Source of the DNA: JACCZX01 sp963729165
GTDB lineage: Bacteria > Pseudomonadota > Gammaproteobacteria > Burkholderiales > Burkholderiaceae_F
Assembly (NCBI GenBank): GCA_963729165.1
Contig: CAVSMM010000005.1
Location: forward strand, 112,252 to 176,251
Reading direction: 5' to 3'
DNA: 64,000 bases
This document shows, piece by piece, positions 17,797-26,616 of the stretch. How positions within the stretch are numbered: the first letter of the stretch is position 1; every line of letters begins with the position of its first letter. The notes beneath the pieces were generated by a model. It had not been told where the DNA came from. It saw nothing but the letters and a program-made list of their open reading frames with translations, and ran no database searches. The translations under genes and the position numbers were made by a program.

Positions 17797-18975
17797 ATGG
17801 CGCTGGCAACCAAGTGCCCTCAATGCGCGGCATTGTTTCGGGTCGTTGCCGACCAATTGAAACTGCGCGGTGGTCTCGTCCGTTGCGGTCAATGCCGCGC
17901 GGTGTTCGATGCGATCGGCAGCCTCACGTATGTTGACGACACCGCATTGGCGCAGACGCGCACGATCACCGCGCTCACGCAACCGGTAGTCAAGCCGGCC
18001 GGTGCAACCCCTCGCAGCTCTCGCACCGAACCGCCGACCGCAGCGGCGGCTCAGCCTACGCGTCGCGGCCCGCGCACACGTCCGGCGCCTGCCACCACCA
18101 GCGCCGGCAGGCACACGCTCGGCCCTGCCACCACGCTGCGCATCGCGCCGACAGCGCCCGCGACGTTGGCGAACGCATCGTTGCGCCGCTCGGTGTCAAT
18201 GCCCTCGACGTCGGCTGACCGCAATCAGGCCGACGCGAAGCGTGAGGCACAAGCCAAACGCGAGCGCGCGTTCCAGGAACAAGCCGAGGCGGTTCTTGGC
18301 GTTCCAACGCTGATCGCACCCGGAGGCCGCGAGCGGGTTGACGCTTCATCGATCGCCGACGGTATCGAAGTCATCGAGCTGGCCGCACTGCCGAGAGAAA
18401 CCGAAGCCATTCCGGCACCGGAGACACATGCCCCTGTGGTCGAAGAAGAACCGGAGTTCATCCGTAGTAATCAGTCACGCGCGCGTCGCGGCTTCTCGAT
18501 CATCTACGGCGGCGGTTCATTGCTGCTCGCGATGCTGGTCGCCGTACAGCTAGCTGTTCTCTATCGAGCCGAGCTGCTGGCGCATGCCCCACAGGCGCGC
18601 AATGCGCTGATGCAGCTGTGCGCAGTGTTCGGATGCACAGTGGGTTGGCCGGCGCAAGTCGACCAACTGGCCGTGATCGGCAGCGAGTTGCAAACAATCC
18701 CTGGCACCGACGTACTCGAACTGACCGCAGTCATTCGAAACCGTGCCGCCTTCAGACAGGCGCTGCCCGCCGTGGAGGTCACGCTGACCGATGCGCTCAA
18801 CCGTCCGATCGCGCGCAAGGTATTTACGCCTGCCGACTATCTTGCGGCAGCGGGCGAACCGTCGTCGCGCATCGAAGACGGCCTGGGAAGCGGCAGCGAT
18901 TACACGATTCGCTTGTTTTTTGAAGCGCGCGGCGTGCAGGCCGCCGGATTTCTGGTTTATCCATTCTTTATATAA
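17797..18975 (+). CDS. Zinc-ribbon and DUF3426 membrane protein
   Basis: A 392-residue protein of unknown function, regularly placed after prmA in betaproteobacteria. The N-terminus is an MJ0042-type zinc ribbon with two C-x2-C pairs (KCPQC and RCGQC). A long low-complexity Ala/Thr/Pro/Arg linker (residues about 55-150) and an acidic stretch follow. A single membrane helix (GGGSLLLAMLVAVQLAVL) comes next, then a DUF3426 domain, probably periplasmic (LELTAVIRNRAAFRQALPAV, ending GFLVYPFFI). The arrangement suggests a cytosolic metal-binding head and a periplasmic partner-binding domain; both roles are inferred. Confidence 0.85.
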   Translation: MALATKCPQCAALFRVVADQLKLRGGLVRCGQCRAVFDAIGSLTYVDDTALAQTRTITALTQPVVKPAGATPRSSRTEPPTAAAAQPTRRGPRTRPAPATTSAGRHTLGPATTLRIAPTAPATLANASLRRSVSMPSTSADRNQADAKREAQAKRERAFQEQAEAVLGVPTLIAPGGRERVDASSIADGIEVIELAALPRETEAIPAPETHAPVVEEEPEFIRSNQSRARRGFSIIYGGGSLLLAMLVAVQLAVLYRAELLAHAPQARNALMQLCAVFGCTVGWPAQVDQLAVIGSELQTIPGTDVLELTAVIRNRAAFRQALPAVEVTLTDALNRPIARKVFTPADYLAAAGEPSSRIEDGLGSGSDYTIRLFFEARGVQAAGFLVYPFFI

Positions 18976-19008
18976 ATACCTCTTTAACTGCACCTGCGAG
19001 TCCAATCC

Positions 19009-19944
19009 GTGAGCCTGTTGATCTGCGGTTCGATTGCGTACGACTCGATCATGGTGTTTCCCGGTCGCTTTGCCGACCATATCCTTCCGCACCAGGTGCA
19101 CATTCTGAACGTCGCGTTTCTGGTGCCGCAACTGCGGCGTGAATTCGGTGGCTGTGCGGGCAACATCGCGTACAACATCAAGCTGCTCGAGGAGGTCGCG
19201 TGGCCGATGGCAACGGTCGGCGACGACTCGCAGCCGTACCTGGACCGCCTCGATCGATTGCAAATCAGCCGGCGCTTCGTGCGCAGGATCGACGGCACCT
19301 TCACGGCGCAGGCGTTCATCACAACCGACGTCGATAACAATCAGATCACCGCGTTCCATCCGGGCGCGATGTCGGATTCTCATCAAAACGAAATTCCGGG
19401 CGACGGTTCGATCAAGCTCGGCATCATCGCGCCCGACGGGCGCGATGGCATGCTGCAGCATGCGGCGCAGTTCGCCGAGCGCAGCATTCCGTTCGTATTC
19501 GATCCGGGGCAAGGATTGCCGATGTTTTCCGGCGAAGAGCTGCGCTGGTTTATCGACCGCGCGAGCTATGTTGCGGTCAACGATTACGAAGGCAAGATGC
19601 TGAGCGACCGTACGCAACTCTCGCTCGCCGATCTGGCGCAGAAGGTGCGCGCACTGGTCGTGACGCACGGCGCTGCGGGATCGCAGATTTATGCCGACGG
19701 AAAGGTGGTGCAGATTCCCGTCGCTCCCGCGCGCGATCCGGTCGATCCAACCGGATGCGGCGACGCCTACCGTGCCGGACTGCTGGTGGGCCTCGCGCGG
19801 CAGATGGATTGGGAAACCATTGGCAAATTAGCGGCGACGATGGGTTCGATCAAGATCGAGCGCTCGGGTGGGCAAAACCATACGGCTAATCGCGAATCGA
19901 TCTGCGAGCGATTTAACGAAGCGTTCGGATATCGGCCCTGGTGA
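19009..19944 (+). CDS. PfkB-family carbohydrate/nucleoside kinase (adenosine kinase-like)
   Basis: A 311-residue ribokinase-superfamily kinase. The N-terminal block LLICGSIAYDSIMVF, a substrate motif GGCAGNIAYNIKLL (resembling the GG-N motif), and the catalytic anion-hole motif DPTGCGDAYRAGLL with the base aspartate are visible. The usual DTTGAGDAF is changed to DPTGCGDAY, as in the adenosine kinase-like branch. The substrate cannot be assigned with certainty. It ends one base before the convergent yggT gene. Confidence 0.85.
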   Translation: MSLLICGSIAYDSIMVFPGRFADHILPHQVHILNVAFLVPQLRREFGGCAGNIAYNIKLLEEVAWPMATVGDDSQPYLDRLDRLQISRRFVRRIDGTFTAQAFITTDVDNNQITAFHPGAMSDSHQNEIPGDGSIKLGIIAPDGRDGMLQHAAQFAERSIPFVFDPGQGLPMFSGEELRWFIDRASYVAVNDYEGKMLSDRTQLSLADLAQKVRALVVTHGAAGSQIYADGKVVQIPVAPARDPVDPTGCGDAYRAGLLVGLARQMDWETIGKLAATMGSIKIERSGGQNHTANRESICERFNEAFGYRPW

Positions 19945-19945
19945 T

Positions 19946-20479
19946 TCAGATTCTCGCGACCACCATCTGCAGCACGTAAACCCCAAGCAGCAGCACTAGC
20001 GGAGAGAGGTCGAAGCCGCCGACCGGAGGCAGGATGCGCTGAATCGGCGCGAGTAGCGGCCGCAGCAACATGCCCAGCGCGGGTGCAAACGGCGCGTGCG
20101 GGTTGACCCAGCTGACGATCGCGTAAATGATCGTGATCCACACGACGACGTTAAGCGCCCAGACAACGAGCTGCCGCAGCGCCGCCAGCAGGATAAATTC
20201 AAAGGCGACCTCGGCGCCGATCAACTGCCGTATCAGAACAACGATGAGCAGCGTGACCACGAAAGCCGCCGCAAGCGATGCCCAGTCGACTCGCCCACGG
20301 GCAGGCAACAGTCGATGCAGCGGCCGGACAAGCCAGCCGGTGAGCGCAACGACGAACTGCACCACCGGATTGCGCCCCGGCATGCCAATCGCATGGATCC
20401 ATACGCGCAGGATCAGCAAGCCAACAAGCAATGAACCCAGAACGTCAAGCAGAAACCGAGCGATATCGATCAGCAGCAT
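19946..20479 (-). CDS. YggT-family membrane protein
   Basis: A 177-residue integral membrane protein with two tandem YggT repeats, each a hydrophobic pair of helices (FLLDVLGSLLVGLLILRVWIH and LNVVVWITIIYAIVSW) followed by conserved PLLAPIQRILPPVGG and LSPLVLLLGVYVLQMVV blocks. The function is poorly defined; bacterial YggT has been linked to osmotic tolerance and division-site membranes. It converges with the PfkB kinase gene with a one-base gap. Confidence 0.9.
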   Translation of the reverse strand: MLLIDIARFLLDVLGSLLVGLLILRVWIHAIGMPGRNPVVQFVVALTGWLVRPLHRLLPARGRVDWASLAAAFVVTLLIVVLIRQLIGAEVAFEFILLAALRQLVVWALNVVVWITIIYAIVSWVNPHAPFAPALGMLLRPLLAPIQRILPPVGGFDLSPLVLLLGVYVLQMVVARI

Positions 20480-20561
20480 GCAGGCTTTGCAATGGAAGTA
20501 GAACGATCAGATGGCTGATTCTAAGCGGCGGTCCCCGCCCGCACGAGTAATGAGATGCAGG

Positions 20562-20591
20562 CAAAGAAAAAGGGCGCCGACTGCGGCGCCC
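20562..20591 (-). terminator. Rho-independent terminator of the H1-like histone gene
   Basis: Read on the minus strand, GGGCGCCG-CAGT-CGGCGCCC forms an 8-bp GC stem immediately followed by TTTTTC. It lies about 30 bases after the proline codon and stop at 20620, and upstream of yggT. Confidence 0.9.
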
Positions 20592-20619
20592 TTGCCAAGA
20601 GGCAATTTAAAACCGCTTG

Positions 20620-21029
20620 CTAAGGCCGGCTGCCCGTCGGGAAGGGCCATGCCGCTGCGGGATTCAGTGCGGTTTTCGCACCAGGTGCAGCAGCAGTTGA
20701 CGGAGCAGCAGGTGTCGGCATCGAAGCGGGCCGCGGTGCGGTCCTCGGCATCGACATCGGAGCAGGTTTGCGCGCGGCTGACTTTTTCACAGCCTTTTTA
20801 GGCGCTGCCCGCTTCTTTGCCTTCTTCGCCGATTTCTTACCCGACTTCTTCGCTGACTTCCTAGCAACTTTCCTAGCTACTTTTTTTTTGCAGCCTTCTT
20901 GGCTGCACGCTTCTTAGTCGACTTCTTAGCAGTCTTCTTGGCTGCTGGTCGCCGTTTTTTGGAAGCTTTTTTGCCCGATTTCTTCGCGGTTTTTTTCGCT
21001 GCTTTTTTCGCTTTTTTCTTCATAGCCAT
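20620..21029 (-). CDS. Histone H1-like nucleoid protein, lysine/alanine-rich; frame broken at an A9 tract
   Basis: Starts at the ATG at 21029 with a strong AAGGAG site. The first 50 codons give a repetitive basic protein (MAMKKKAKKAAKKTAKKSGK and similar) that stops at a TAG right after a run of nine A (20881-20889). If the run is read as ten A, the frame continues VARKVARKSAKKSGKKSAKK to a Pro/Ala-rich tail and the ending LNPAAAWPFPTGSRP. As I recall it, that ending is conserved in Burkholderiales H1-like proteins, giving 136 residues. It is therefore either a homopolymer miscount or a real slippage site. These proteins bind DNA non-specifically and compact the nucleoid. The gene lies downstream of nrdAB. 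Confidence 0.85.
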
Positions 21030-21270
21030 GATGAATCTCCTTCGATGCACGTTAGTGCGGAGGTTGAGAAGGAAACCCGCTGGGCCGCCACTACAGCGGA
21101 ACCCGTCGGGCTATTCATCGGCGCATGCAGATGCTCTGTCGCCGCGACACCCCCAGAAATGCGTTTGTGTTTCCGCAAATCCGAGAAATGCGCGGAACGG
21201 GCAGCGCACTGACCGCTGACGCTGATGAATTCGGCACGACGCGCGCGAACAAGCCGAGGCCGACGCGCAC

Positions 21271-21300
21271 GCAAGAAAAACGCCGGAACATGGCCGGCGT
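21271..21300 (-). terminator. Rho-independent terminator downstream of nrdB
   Basis: On the minus strand ACGCCGG-CCATGTT-CCGGCGT gives a perfect 7-bp stem followed by TTTTCTTG. It lies about 340 bases after the nrdB stop and before the H1-like gene, and probably ends the nrdAB transcript. Confidence 0.8.
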
Positions 21301-21639
21301 CTACATGATCGGGAGTTACTGAGGACGCTTTTGAAGAAGAAACTCGGCCGCAAGACCGCGATGTCTTGGCGTCTTGGTGCGTATGAGCTCTTGAACTGTG
21401 AGGTTGCGTAGTCAATTCAGTGATCAATCGCCGTCTGTTAAGCACCGCAAATAACAAACCGATTGAACAGTTAAACAATGGATCGCGTTTTACGCGCAAA
21501 ATAATTTCATCGCAAGATTTTTTTGCGGCGAACATCGATTTGTGTGCGATTTGTTCCACTGTTCAACAGATCAACGCGCGCTTCGCCAAGCGCGCTCGGC
21601 GTTCAACGTTGTGATCGTCGTTTGCTTCATCTGATCACG
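21301..21639. other. AT-rich intergenic region between nrdB and its terminator
   Basis: No convincing gene. It contains a perfect 8-bp hairpin (GCGCGCTT-CGCC-AAGCGCGC, 21576-21595) about 45 bases beyond the nrdB stop, and a separated inverted pair TTGAACAGT / ACTGTTCAA about 100 bases apart. The region 21420-21560 is markedly AT-rich compared with its surroundings. The long 3' stretch before the terminator could be an untranslated tail or could hide a small RNA; nothing in sequence decides this. Confidence 0.5.
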
Positions 21640-22758
21640 CTAGTCCCAACTCAATGCGCCGCCGCTTTGATACTCAAGCACACGCGTTTCAAAAAAGTTG
21701 CGCTCCTTTTTCAGATCGATCATCTCGCTCATCCACGGAAACGGGTTCTCTTCCTGCCGAAACAGCGTTTCGATGCCGATCTGCTGCGCGCGTCGATTGG
21801 CGATGAACCGTAAATAGCCCTTGAACATCGGCGCATTGAGCCCGAGCACTCCGCGCGGCATCGTGTCCTCGGCGTAGGCGTATTCGAGTTCGACTGCCTT
21901 GCGGAACAACGCGCGCACCTCCTCCCGGAACGGCACCGTCCACAGCTGCGGGTTCTCGAGCTTGATCTGATTGATCAGGTCGATGCCGAAGTTGCAGTGC
22001 ATCGACTCATCGCGGAGGATGTACTGGTACTGCTCAGCGGCACCGGTCATCTTGTTTTGCCGCCCCAGCGCAAGGATCTGCGTGAAGCCGACGTAGAAGA
22101 ACAGCCCTTCCATCAGGCACGCGAACACGATCAGGCTCTTAAGCAGCGCCTGGTCGCTCTCGGTCGTGCCGGTGGTGAAGTGCGGGTCGGTCAACGTGTC
22201 GATGAACGGAATCAGGAACTCGTCCTTGTCGCGGATCGACCCGATCTCGTGGTAGGCGTTGAAGATCTCGCCCTCCTCAAGACCGAGGGATTCGACGATG
22301 TACTGATACGCGTGCGTGTGGATCGCCTCTTCGAACGCTTGCCGCAGAAGAAACTGACGACACTCCGGCGCGGTGATGTGGCGATAGGTGCCAAGCACGA
22401 TGTTGTTGGCCGCAAGCGAATCGGCGGTGACGAAGAAGCCCAGATTGCGCTTGACCAGCCGGCGCTCGTCGTCGGATAGCCCGTTCGGGTCTTTCCACAT
22501 CGCAATGTCGCGCGACATGTTGACTTCCTGCGGCATCCAGTGGTTTGCGCAGGTCGACAGGTACTTTTCCCAAGCCCACTTGTATTTGAATGGGACCAGT
22601 TGATTGACGTCGGTACGGCCATTGATGATTCGCTTGTCAGCGACGTTGACGCGGCGCAGTTCCGGGGCGACCGGCTCGGTCGATTCGACACCGCTTTCGC
22701 GCAGCCTCGATGCCGTCGGCACCGACGCAACGCTTTCCTCCCACGCAAGCACGCTCAT
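21640..22758 (-). CDS. nrdB: Ribonucleotide reductase class Ia, beta (radical) subunit
   Basis: The diiron-tyrosyl radical subunit that supplies the radical to NrdA. The ATG at 22758 (MSVLAWEESVASVP) overlaps the nrdA stop as ATGA; the frame is open further upstream only as nrdA shadow. The product is 372 residues. Iron-ligand helices are recognisable in RNLGFFVTADSLAANNI, RQAFEEAIHTHAYQYI (E-x2-H), FVACLMEGLFF-like IVFACLMEGLFFYVGF and YILRDESMHCNFGIDL (E-x2-H). The C-terminal tail ends SGGALSWD; the tail of this subunit normally docks to NrdA. Confidence 0.95.
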   Translation of the reverse strand: MSVLAWEESVASVPTASRLRESGVESTEPVAPELRRVNVADKRIINGRTDVNQLVPFKYKWAWEKYLSTCANHWMPQEVNMSRDIAMWKDPNGLSDDERRLVKRNLGFFVTADSLAANNIVLGTYRHITAPECRQFLLRQAFEEAIHTHAYQYIVESLGLEEGEIFNAYHEIGSIRDKDEFLIPFIDTLTDPHFTTGTTESDQALLKSLIVFACLMEGLFFYVGFTQILALGRQNKMTGAAEQYQYILRDESMHCNFGIDLINQIKLENPQLWTVPFREEVRALFRKAVELEYAYAEDTMPRGVLGLNAPMFKGYLRFIANRRAQQIGIETLFRQEENPFPWMSEMIDLKKERNFFETRVLEYQSGGALSWD

Positions 22759-25694
22759 TGGCACGCCTCGCAATCGGAAAATGCAGCGTCGCCCGGCTTC
22801 AGCATGCAGACCTGGCCGTCCAACTTCGCGCTGTTGGCCAGCGCATCGGTCGGAACGGCATTGAGCTGGCCGGTGTTCGTCGTGGACTTCTCGGCGTGCG
22901 TCGCGCCGACCGTGCGGAGGTAGTACGTGGTTTTCAGCCCGCGCCGCCACGCCAGTCTGTAGGTCTCGTCGAGCTTCCTACCCGAAACGCCCCCCATATA
23001 TATATTGAGGGACTGGGCCTGGTCGATCCACTTTTGGCGCCGCGCCGCGCACTCGATCAGCCAGGTCGGATCGACTTCGAAGGCGGTCGCGTACAGCTTG
23101 CGCACTTCGGCCGGGACCCGCTCGCTTTTGGCAAGCGAGCCGTCGTAGTACTTCAATTCGTGCACCATCACCTCGTCCCACACGCCCAGCGCTTTCAGGT
23201 CGCGCACGAGGTACTCGTTGACGACGGTAAATTCACCCGACAGGTTCGACTTGACGAACAGGTTCTGAAACGTCGGCTCGATGCAGGCGTCAACACCCAC
23301 GATGTTCGAAATCGTCGCGGTCGGCGCAATCGCGACGCAATTTGAGTTGCGCATGCCGTGTTGCTTGATCCGGGCGCGTAACGCACTCCAGTCCATCGAC
23401 GAACTGGCGTCGACCTCCACCAGGGAGAGCGCGCCGTCGCCTTTAAGCTGACCGCGCTGTTCCTTCAGTAGCTCGAGCGAGTCCTGCGGCAGGATGCCGC
23501 GATCCCACAGCGATCCGGTGAATGAGGAGTACTGGCCGCGCTCCTGCGCGAGCTCGGTCGATGCCCAATACGCGTAGTAGCACGTGGCTTCCATGCTGCG
23601 ATCGGCAAACTCCACTGCTTCGTTCGAAGCGTAAGGAACACGCATCATGTGCAGGCAGTTCTGAAAGCCCATGATGCCGAGGCCGACCGGGCGATGCTTG
23701 ACGTTGGAATTGCGCGCCTTGTTGACGGCGTAGTAATTGATGTCGACTACGTTGTCGAGCATCCGCATCGCAGTCCGGATGGTCTTTTTCAGTTTGACGT
23801 GATCAAGCTCGTAGCCCCCCTTCGCCGCCGGCTTCATGTGGGCAGGCAGGTTGACCGAGCCGAGATTGCAGACGGCGATTTCTGTTTCCGATGTGTTCAG
23901 CGTGATTTCGGTGCACAGATTCGAACTGTGGATCGTGCCGACGTGTTGTTGCGGCGAGCGCAGGTTGCACGCGTCCTTGAACGTGATCCAAGGGTGTCCG
24001 GTTTCAAACAACATGGACAGCATCCTTCGCCACAACGTCTGCGCGGAGACCTTCTTGAAAAGCTTCAACTCGCCACGCGCCGCCTTTTCCTCGTAACGCA
24101 CGTACGCTTCCTCAAACGAGCGGCCGGTGCGGTCGTGCAGGTCGGGACAGTCCGACGGCGAAAACAGCGTCCACTCGCCGCCTTCGAACACGCGCTTCAT
24201 GAACAGATCTGGGATCCAGTTCGCGGTATTCATGTCGTGCGTGCGCCTGCGATCGTCGCCCGTGTTCTTGCGCAACTCGAGAAACTCTTCGATGTCCAGG
24301 TGCCACGTTTCGAGATAGCAACACACGGCACCTTTGCGTTTGCCCCCCTGATTGACGGCAACCGCGGTGTCGTTGACCACTTTCAGGAACGGCACCACGC
24401 CTTGGCTCTTGCCGTTGGTGCCTTTGATGTGGCTGCCGAGCGCACGTACCGGCGTCCAGTCGTTGCCCAGTCCGCCTGCGTACTTGGCGAGCAGCGCGTT
24501 TTCCTTGATGGCCTCGTAGATGCCGTCCAGATCGTCGCCGACGGTCGACAAATAGCACGACGAAAGCTGCGAGTGCCGCGTGCCTGCGTTAAACAGAGTT
24601 GGCGTCGAGCTCATGAAATCGAAGCTCGACAGTACTTCGTAGAACTCGATTGCGCGGGCCTCGCGCTCGATTTCGTTCAGCGCGAGCCCCATTGCGACCC
24701 GCATGAAAAATACCTGCGGTAACTCGAACCGCCGGCCGTCGTGGTGCAGGAAGTAACGGTCGTAGAGCGTCTGCAGTCCCAGATAATTGAAGTTCAAGTC
24801 GCGGCGCGCATCGAGCGCGACACCGAGGCGCTTCAGGTCGAACTGGCCAAGCCGCTCGTCCAGCAGACCGGCGCCAATCCCGTGCTTGATCAAGCGCGGA
24901 AAAACTTCGGCGTAGCGCGCCTGCATCGCGGGTTGCGTAACCTCTTCACCCAGCACTTCGCGTCGCACCGTGTGCAGCAGCAGCCGCGCGGTGACCGCCG
25001 AATACGCGGGATCCTTTTCGATCAGCGCGCGTGCCGCCAAGATCGCCGACTTGTAGACCTCATCAAGCGGAACTCCGTCGTACAAATTCTTGACGGTCTC
25101 CGACAAGATGGCATCCGGCGTGACGTAGTCAGCGAGCCCGTCACATGCGGCGCGAACGATGGCTTCGACCCGCGGCATATCCAGCGGCACTCTGATGCCG
25201 TTTTCGAGCATCGACAGCGCAGGCACCGTCGAGCTCGCGCGCGTTGCATCCTTCGCACGCTCCTGCGCGCGCTTTTCGCGATACAGCACGTACGAACGTG
25301 CGACATCGTGCGCGCCGTCGCGCATCAGCGACAGTTCCACTTGATCCTGCACGTCTTCTATATGAAAGGTGCCGCCCGCAGGTAGCCGCCGCAATAGCGC
25401 GCGCACCGTGCCATCGGTCAGCTTTTCCACCTGCTCGCGCACGGCAGCCGAACCCGCTCCTTGGCCGCCGCGGACTGCGATGAACGCCTTGGTCATCGCC
25501 ACCGCGATCTTCGAAGGCTCGAACGAAACCACAGAACCGTTGCGGCGAATGACCTTGTAATCGCCAAACGATGTTGCGTTGACTGCGCTGATTCCCGCCG
25601 CCCCTGTCTTCAAGTCTTGCGAAAACTCATGCACGCTTGCCGCAGCCGCGCCTCCTGACGCGACCGCCTGCGCCGCTAACTCCTGAAACTGCAT
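22755..25694 (-). CDS. nrdA: Ribonucleotide reductase class Ia, alpha (catalytic) subunit
   Basis: Reduces ribonucleoside diphosphates. The ATG at 25694 has a GGGGGTGA site; an upstream in-frame ATG at 25724 is less likely. The product is 979 residues. An ATP-cone (YKVIRRNGSVVSFEPSKIAV) at about residues 40-140 gives allosteric activity control. The catalytic barrel has the first redox cysteine in SSCYLSTVGDD, the radical loop NLCTEITLNTSETEIAVCNL, and the C-terminal redox pair in SDCEACQ. The length exceeds E. coli NrdA (761) because of insertions usual in this lineage. It is translationally coupled to nrdB. Confidence 0.96.
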   Translation of the reverse strand: MQFQELAAQAVASGGAAAASVHEFSQDLKTGAAGISAVNATSFGDYKVIRRNGSVVSFEPSKIAVAMTKAFIAVRGGQGAGSAAVREQVEKLTDGTVRALLRRLPAGGTFHIEDVQDQVELSLMRDGAHDVARSYVLYREKRAQERAKDATRASSTVPALSMLENGIRVPLDMPRVEAIVRAACDGLADYVTPDAILSETVKNLYDGVPLDEVYKSAILAARALIEKDPAYSAVTARLLLHTVRREVLGEEVTQPAMQARYAEVFPRLIKHGIGAGLLDERLGQFDLKRLGVALDARRDLNFNYLGLQTLYDRYFLHHDGRRFELPQVFFMRVAMGLALNEIEREARAIEFYEVLSSFDFMSSTPTLFNAGTRHSQLSSCYLSTVGDDLDGIYEAIKENALLAKYAGGLGNDWTPVRALGSHIKGTNGKSQGVVPFLKVVNDTAVAVNQGGKRKGAVCCYLETWHLDIEEFLELRKNTGDDRRRTHDMNTANWIPDLFMKRVFEGGEWTLFSPSDCPDLHDRTGRSFEEAYVRYEEKAARGELKLFKKVSAQTLWRRMLSMLFETGHPWITFKDACNLRSPQQHVGTIHSSNLCTEITLNTSETEIAVCNLGSVNLPAHMKPAAKGGYELDHVKLKKTIRTAMRMLDNVVDINYYAVNKARNSNVKHRPVGLGIMGFQNCLHMMRVPYASNEAVEFADRSMEATCYYAYWASTELAQERGQYSSFTGSLWDRGILPQDSLELLKEQRGQLKGDGALSLVEVDASSSMDWSALRARIKQHGMRNSNCVAIAPTATISNIVGVDACIEPTFQNLFVKSNLSGEFTVVNEYLVRDLKALGVWDEVMVHELKYYDGSLAKSERVPAEVRKLYATAFEVDPTWLIECAARRQKWIDQAQSLNIYMGGVSGRKLDETYRLAWRRGLKTTYYLRTVGATHAEKSTTNTGQLNAVPTDALANSAKLDGQVCMLKPGDAAFSDCEACQ

Positions 25695-25922
25695 GTCACC
25701 CCCAAGTCGAATTGCGGCCTGCATTCGCTACGCCCCACCACGCAAAATGCAATCTCGTTTGCGCGGTTGCATGTCGCCAATGCAAACACCACTAGTTCTA
25801 GTCGCTGACCTCAACGCCGGGACCACCGATGATCAGCACGCTGTTCTTCAAATGCCGCACACCGCCTTGCTGACCGAGCCGCCGCCGACGGCGCCTGTTG
25901 AAATCCAAGTTGGGCAAGGGTG

Positions 25923-25966
25923 TACAACATCTTGTATGTACTCGTCGATCCATCACTACGAATAGT
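25923..25966 (-). promoter_or_regulatory. Probable NrdR operator (two boxes) upstream of nrdAB
   Basis: Two palindromic boxes, TACAACATCTTGTA (25923-25936) and ACTACGAATAGT (25955-25966), have centres 31 bases apart, three helical turns, which is the spacing typical of paired NrdR boxes (consensus acaCwAtATnTnGtgt). The first fits the core C-W-A..AT.T.GT well, the second less well. The distal box overlaps the predicted transcription start, consistent with repression. Confidence 0.55.
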
Positions 25967-25972
25967 AGGCGC

Positions 25973-26001
25973 ATCATATGCGCAGAATTTATGAAACTCA
26001 A
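25973..26001 (-). promoter_or_regulatory. Predicted sigma70 promoter of nrdAB
   Basis: On the minus strand -35 TTGAGT (26001-25996), a 17-base spacer and -10 TATGAT (25978-25973). Transcription would start near 25966, inside the second NrdR box, leaving a 5' leader of about 270 bases before nrdA. The leader holds a palindrome ACTAG-TT-CTAGT at 25791-25802. Confidence 0.6.
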
Positions 26002-26061
26002 CAAGTGTTGATGGCGCAACGCATCGAAGCTGCGTTGCGCACCGGTGCCGAAGAAAAAAAA

Positions 26062-26616
26062 TCAGGCGGGCGGAATGGAAACGCTTGACGGAAGCTCGAC
26101 TCGGCTCCAGTCAAAGAATGGACCGGGATCCGTCTTCCGTTCAGGAGCAATGTCGGAGTGACCGCGCACAGCTTCGATTGGATACGCAGTCAGCAACGCA
26201 TCGATGATCGTGTTCAGCGCCGCATACTGTGCATCCGCAAACGCCTCGAAATCGGTCCCCTCGATTTCAATGCCGACTGAAAAGTCATTGCATGCGACGC
26301 GGCCGTTGAAATGCGAAACGCCGGCGTGCCATGCTCGGTCGGTAAAGGACACGAATTGCGTCACCGCACCGTCGCGCTCGATCAGGACATGCGCCGACAG
26401 ATGCAATGCGGCCAGCCGAACGAAATAGGGATCGGCAGAAATATCAAGCGTGTTGGTAAACAGTCGCGCTATATGGCCGCCGCCGTAGCGACCGGGCGGC
26501 AGGCTGATGTTATGAACAACAATCAGCCCGATCGCTGCATCCGGCGGCCGAGCATCAAAGTTGGGCGAATAGACGCGACACACACCTTCCAGCCAGCCGT
26601 CGGGGCGAACAATCAC
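26062..26616 (-). CDS. ampD: 1,6-anhydro-N-acetylmuramyl-L-alanine amidase
   Basis: Cytosolic zinc amidase that removes the peptide from anhydro-muropeptides in cell-wall recycling and so controls inducible AmpC. The GTG start at 26616 overlaps the pilR stop as GTGA, giving 184 residues from VIVRPDGWLEG. The amidase_2 domain has zinc and catalytic residues in GLIVVHNISLPPG, HAGVSHFNGR and GHSDIAPERKTDPGPFFDW. The placement after pilRS is seen in other Burkholderiales. With mpl in the same window, two murein-recycling enzymes are present. Confidence 0.93.
   Translation of the reverse strand: MIVRPDGWLEGVCRVYSPNFDARPPDAAIGLIVVHNISLPPGRYGGGHIARLFTNTLDISADPYFVRLAALHLSAHVLIERDGAVTQFVSFTDRAWHAGVSHFNGRVACNDFSVGIEIEGTDFEAFADAQYAALNTIIDALLTAYPIEAVRGHSDIAPERKTDPGPFFDWSRVELPSSVSIPPA

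Noticed and set aside
20511..20801. Plus-strand frame opposite the H1-like gene
   Set aside because: Antisense to the lysine/proline-rich coding region and its terminator; no family resemblance.
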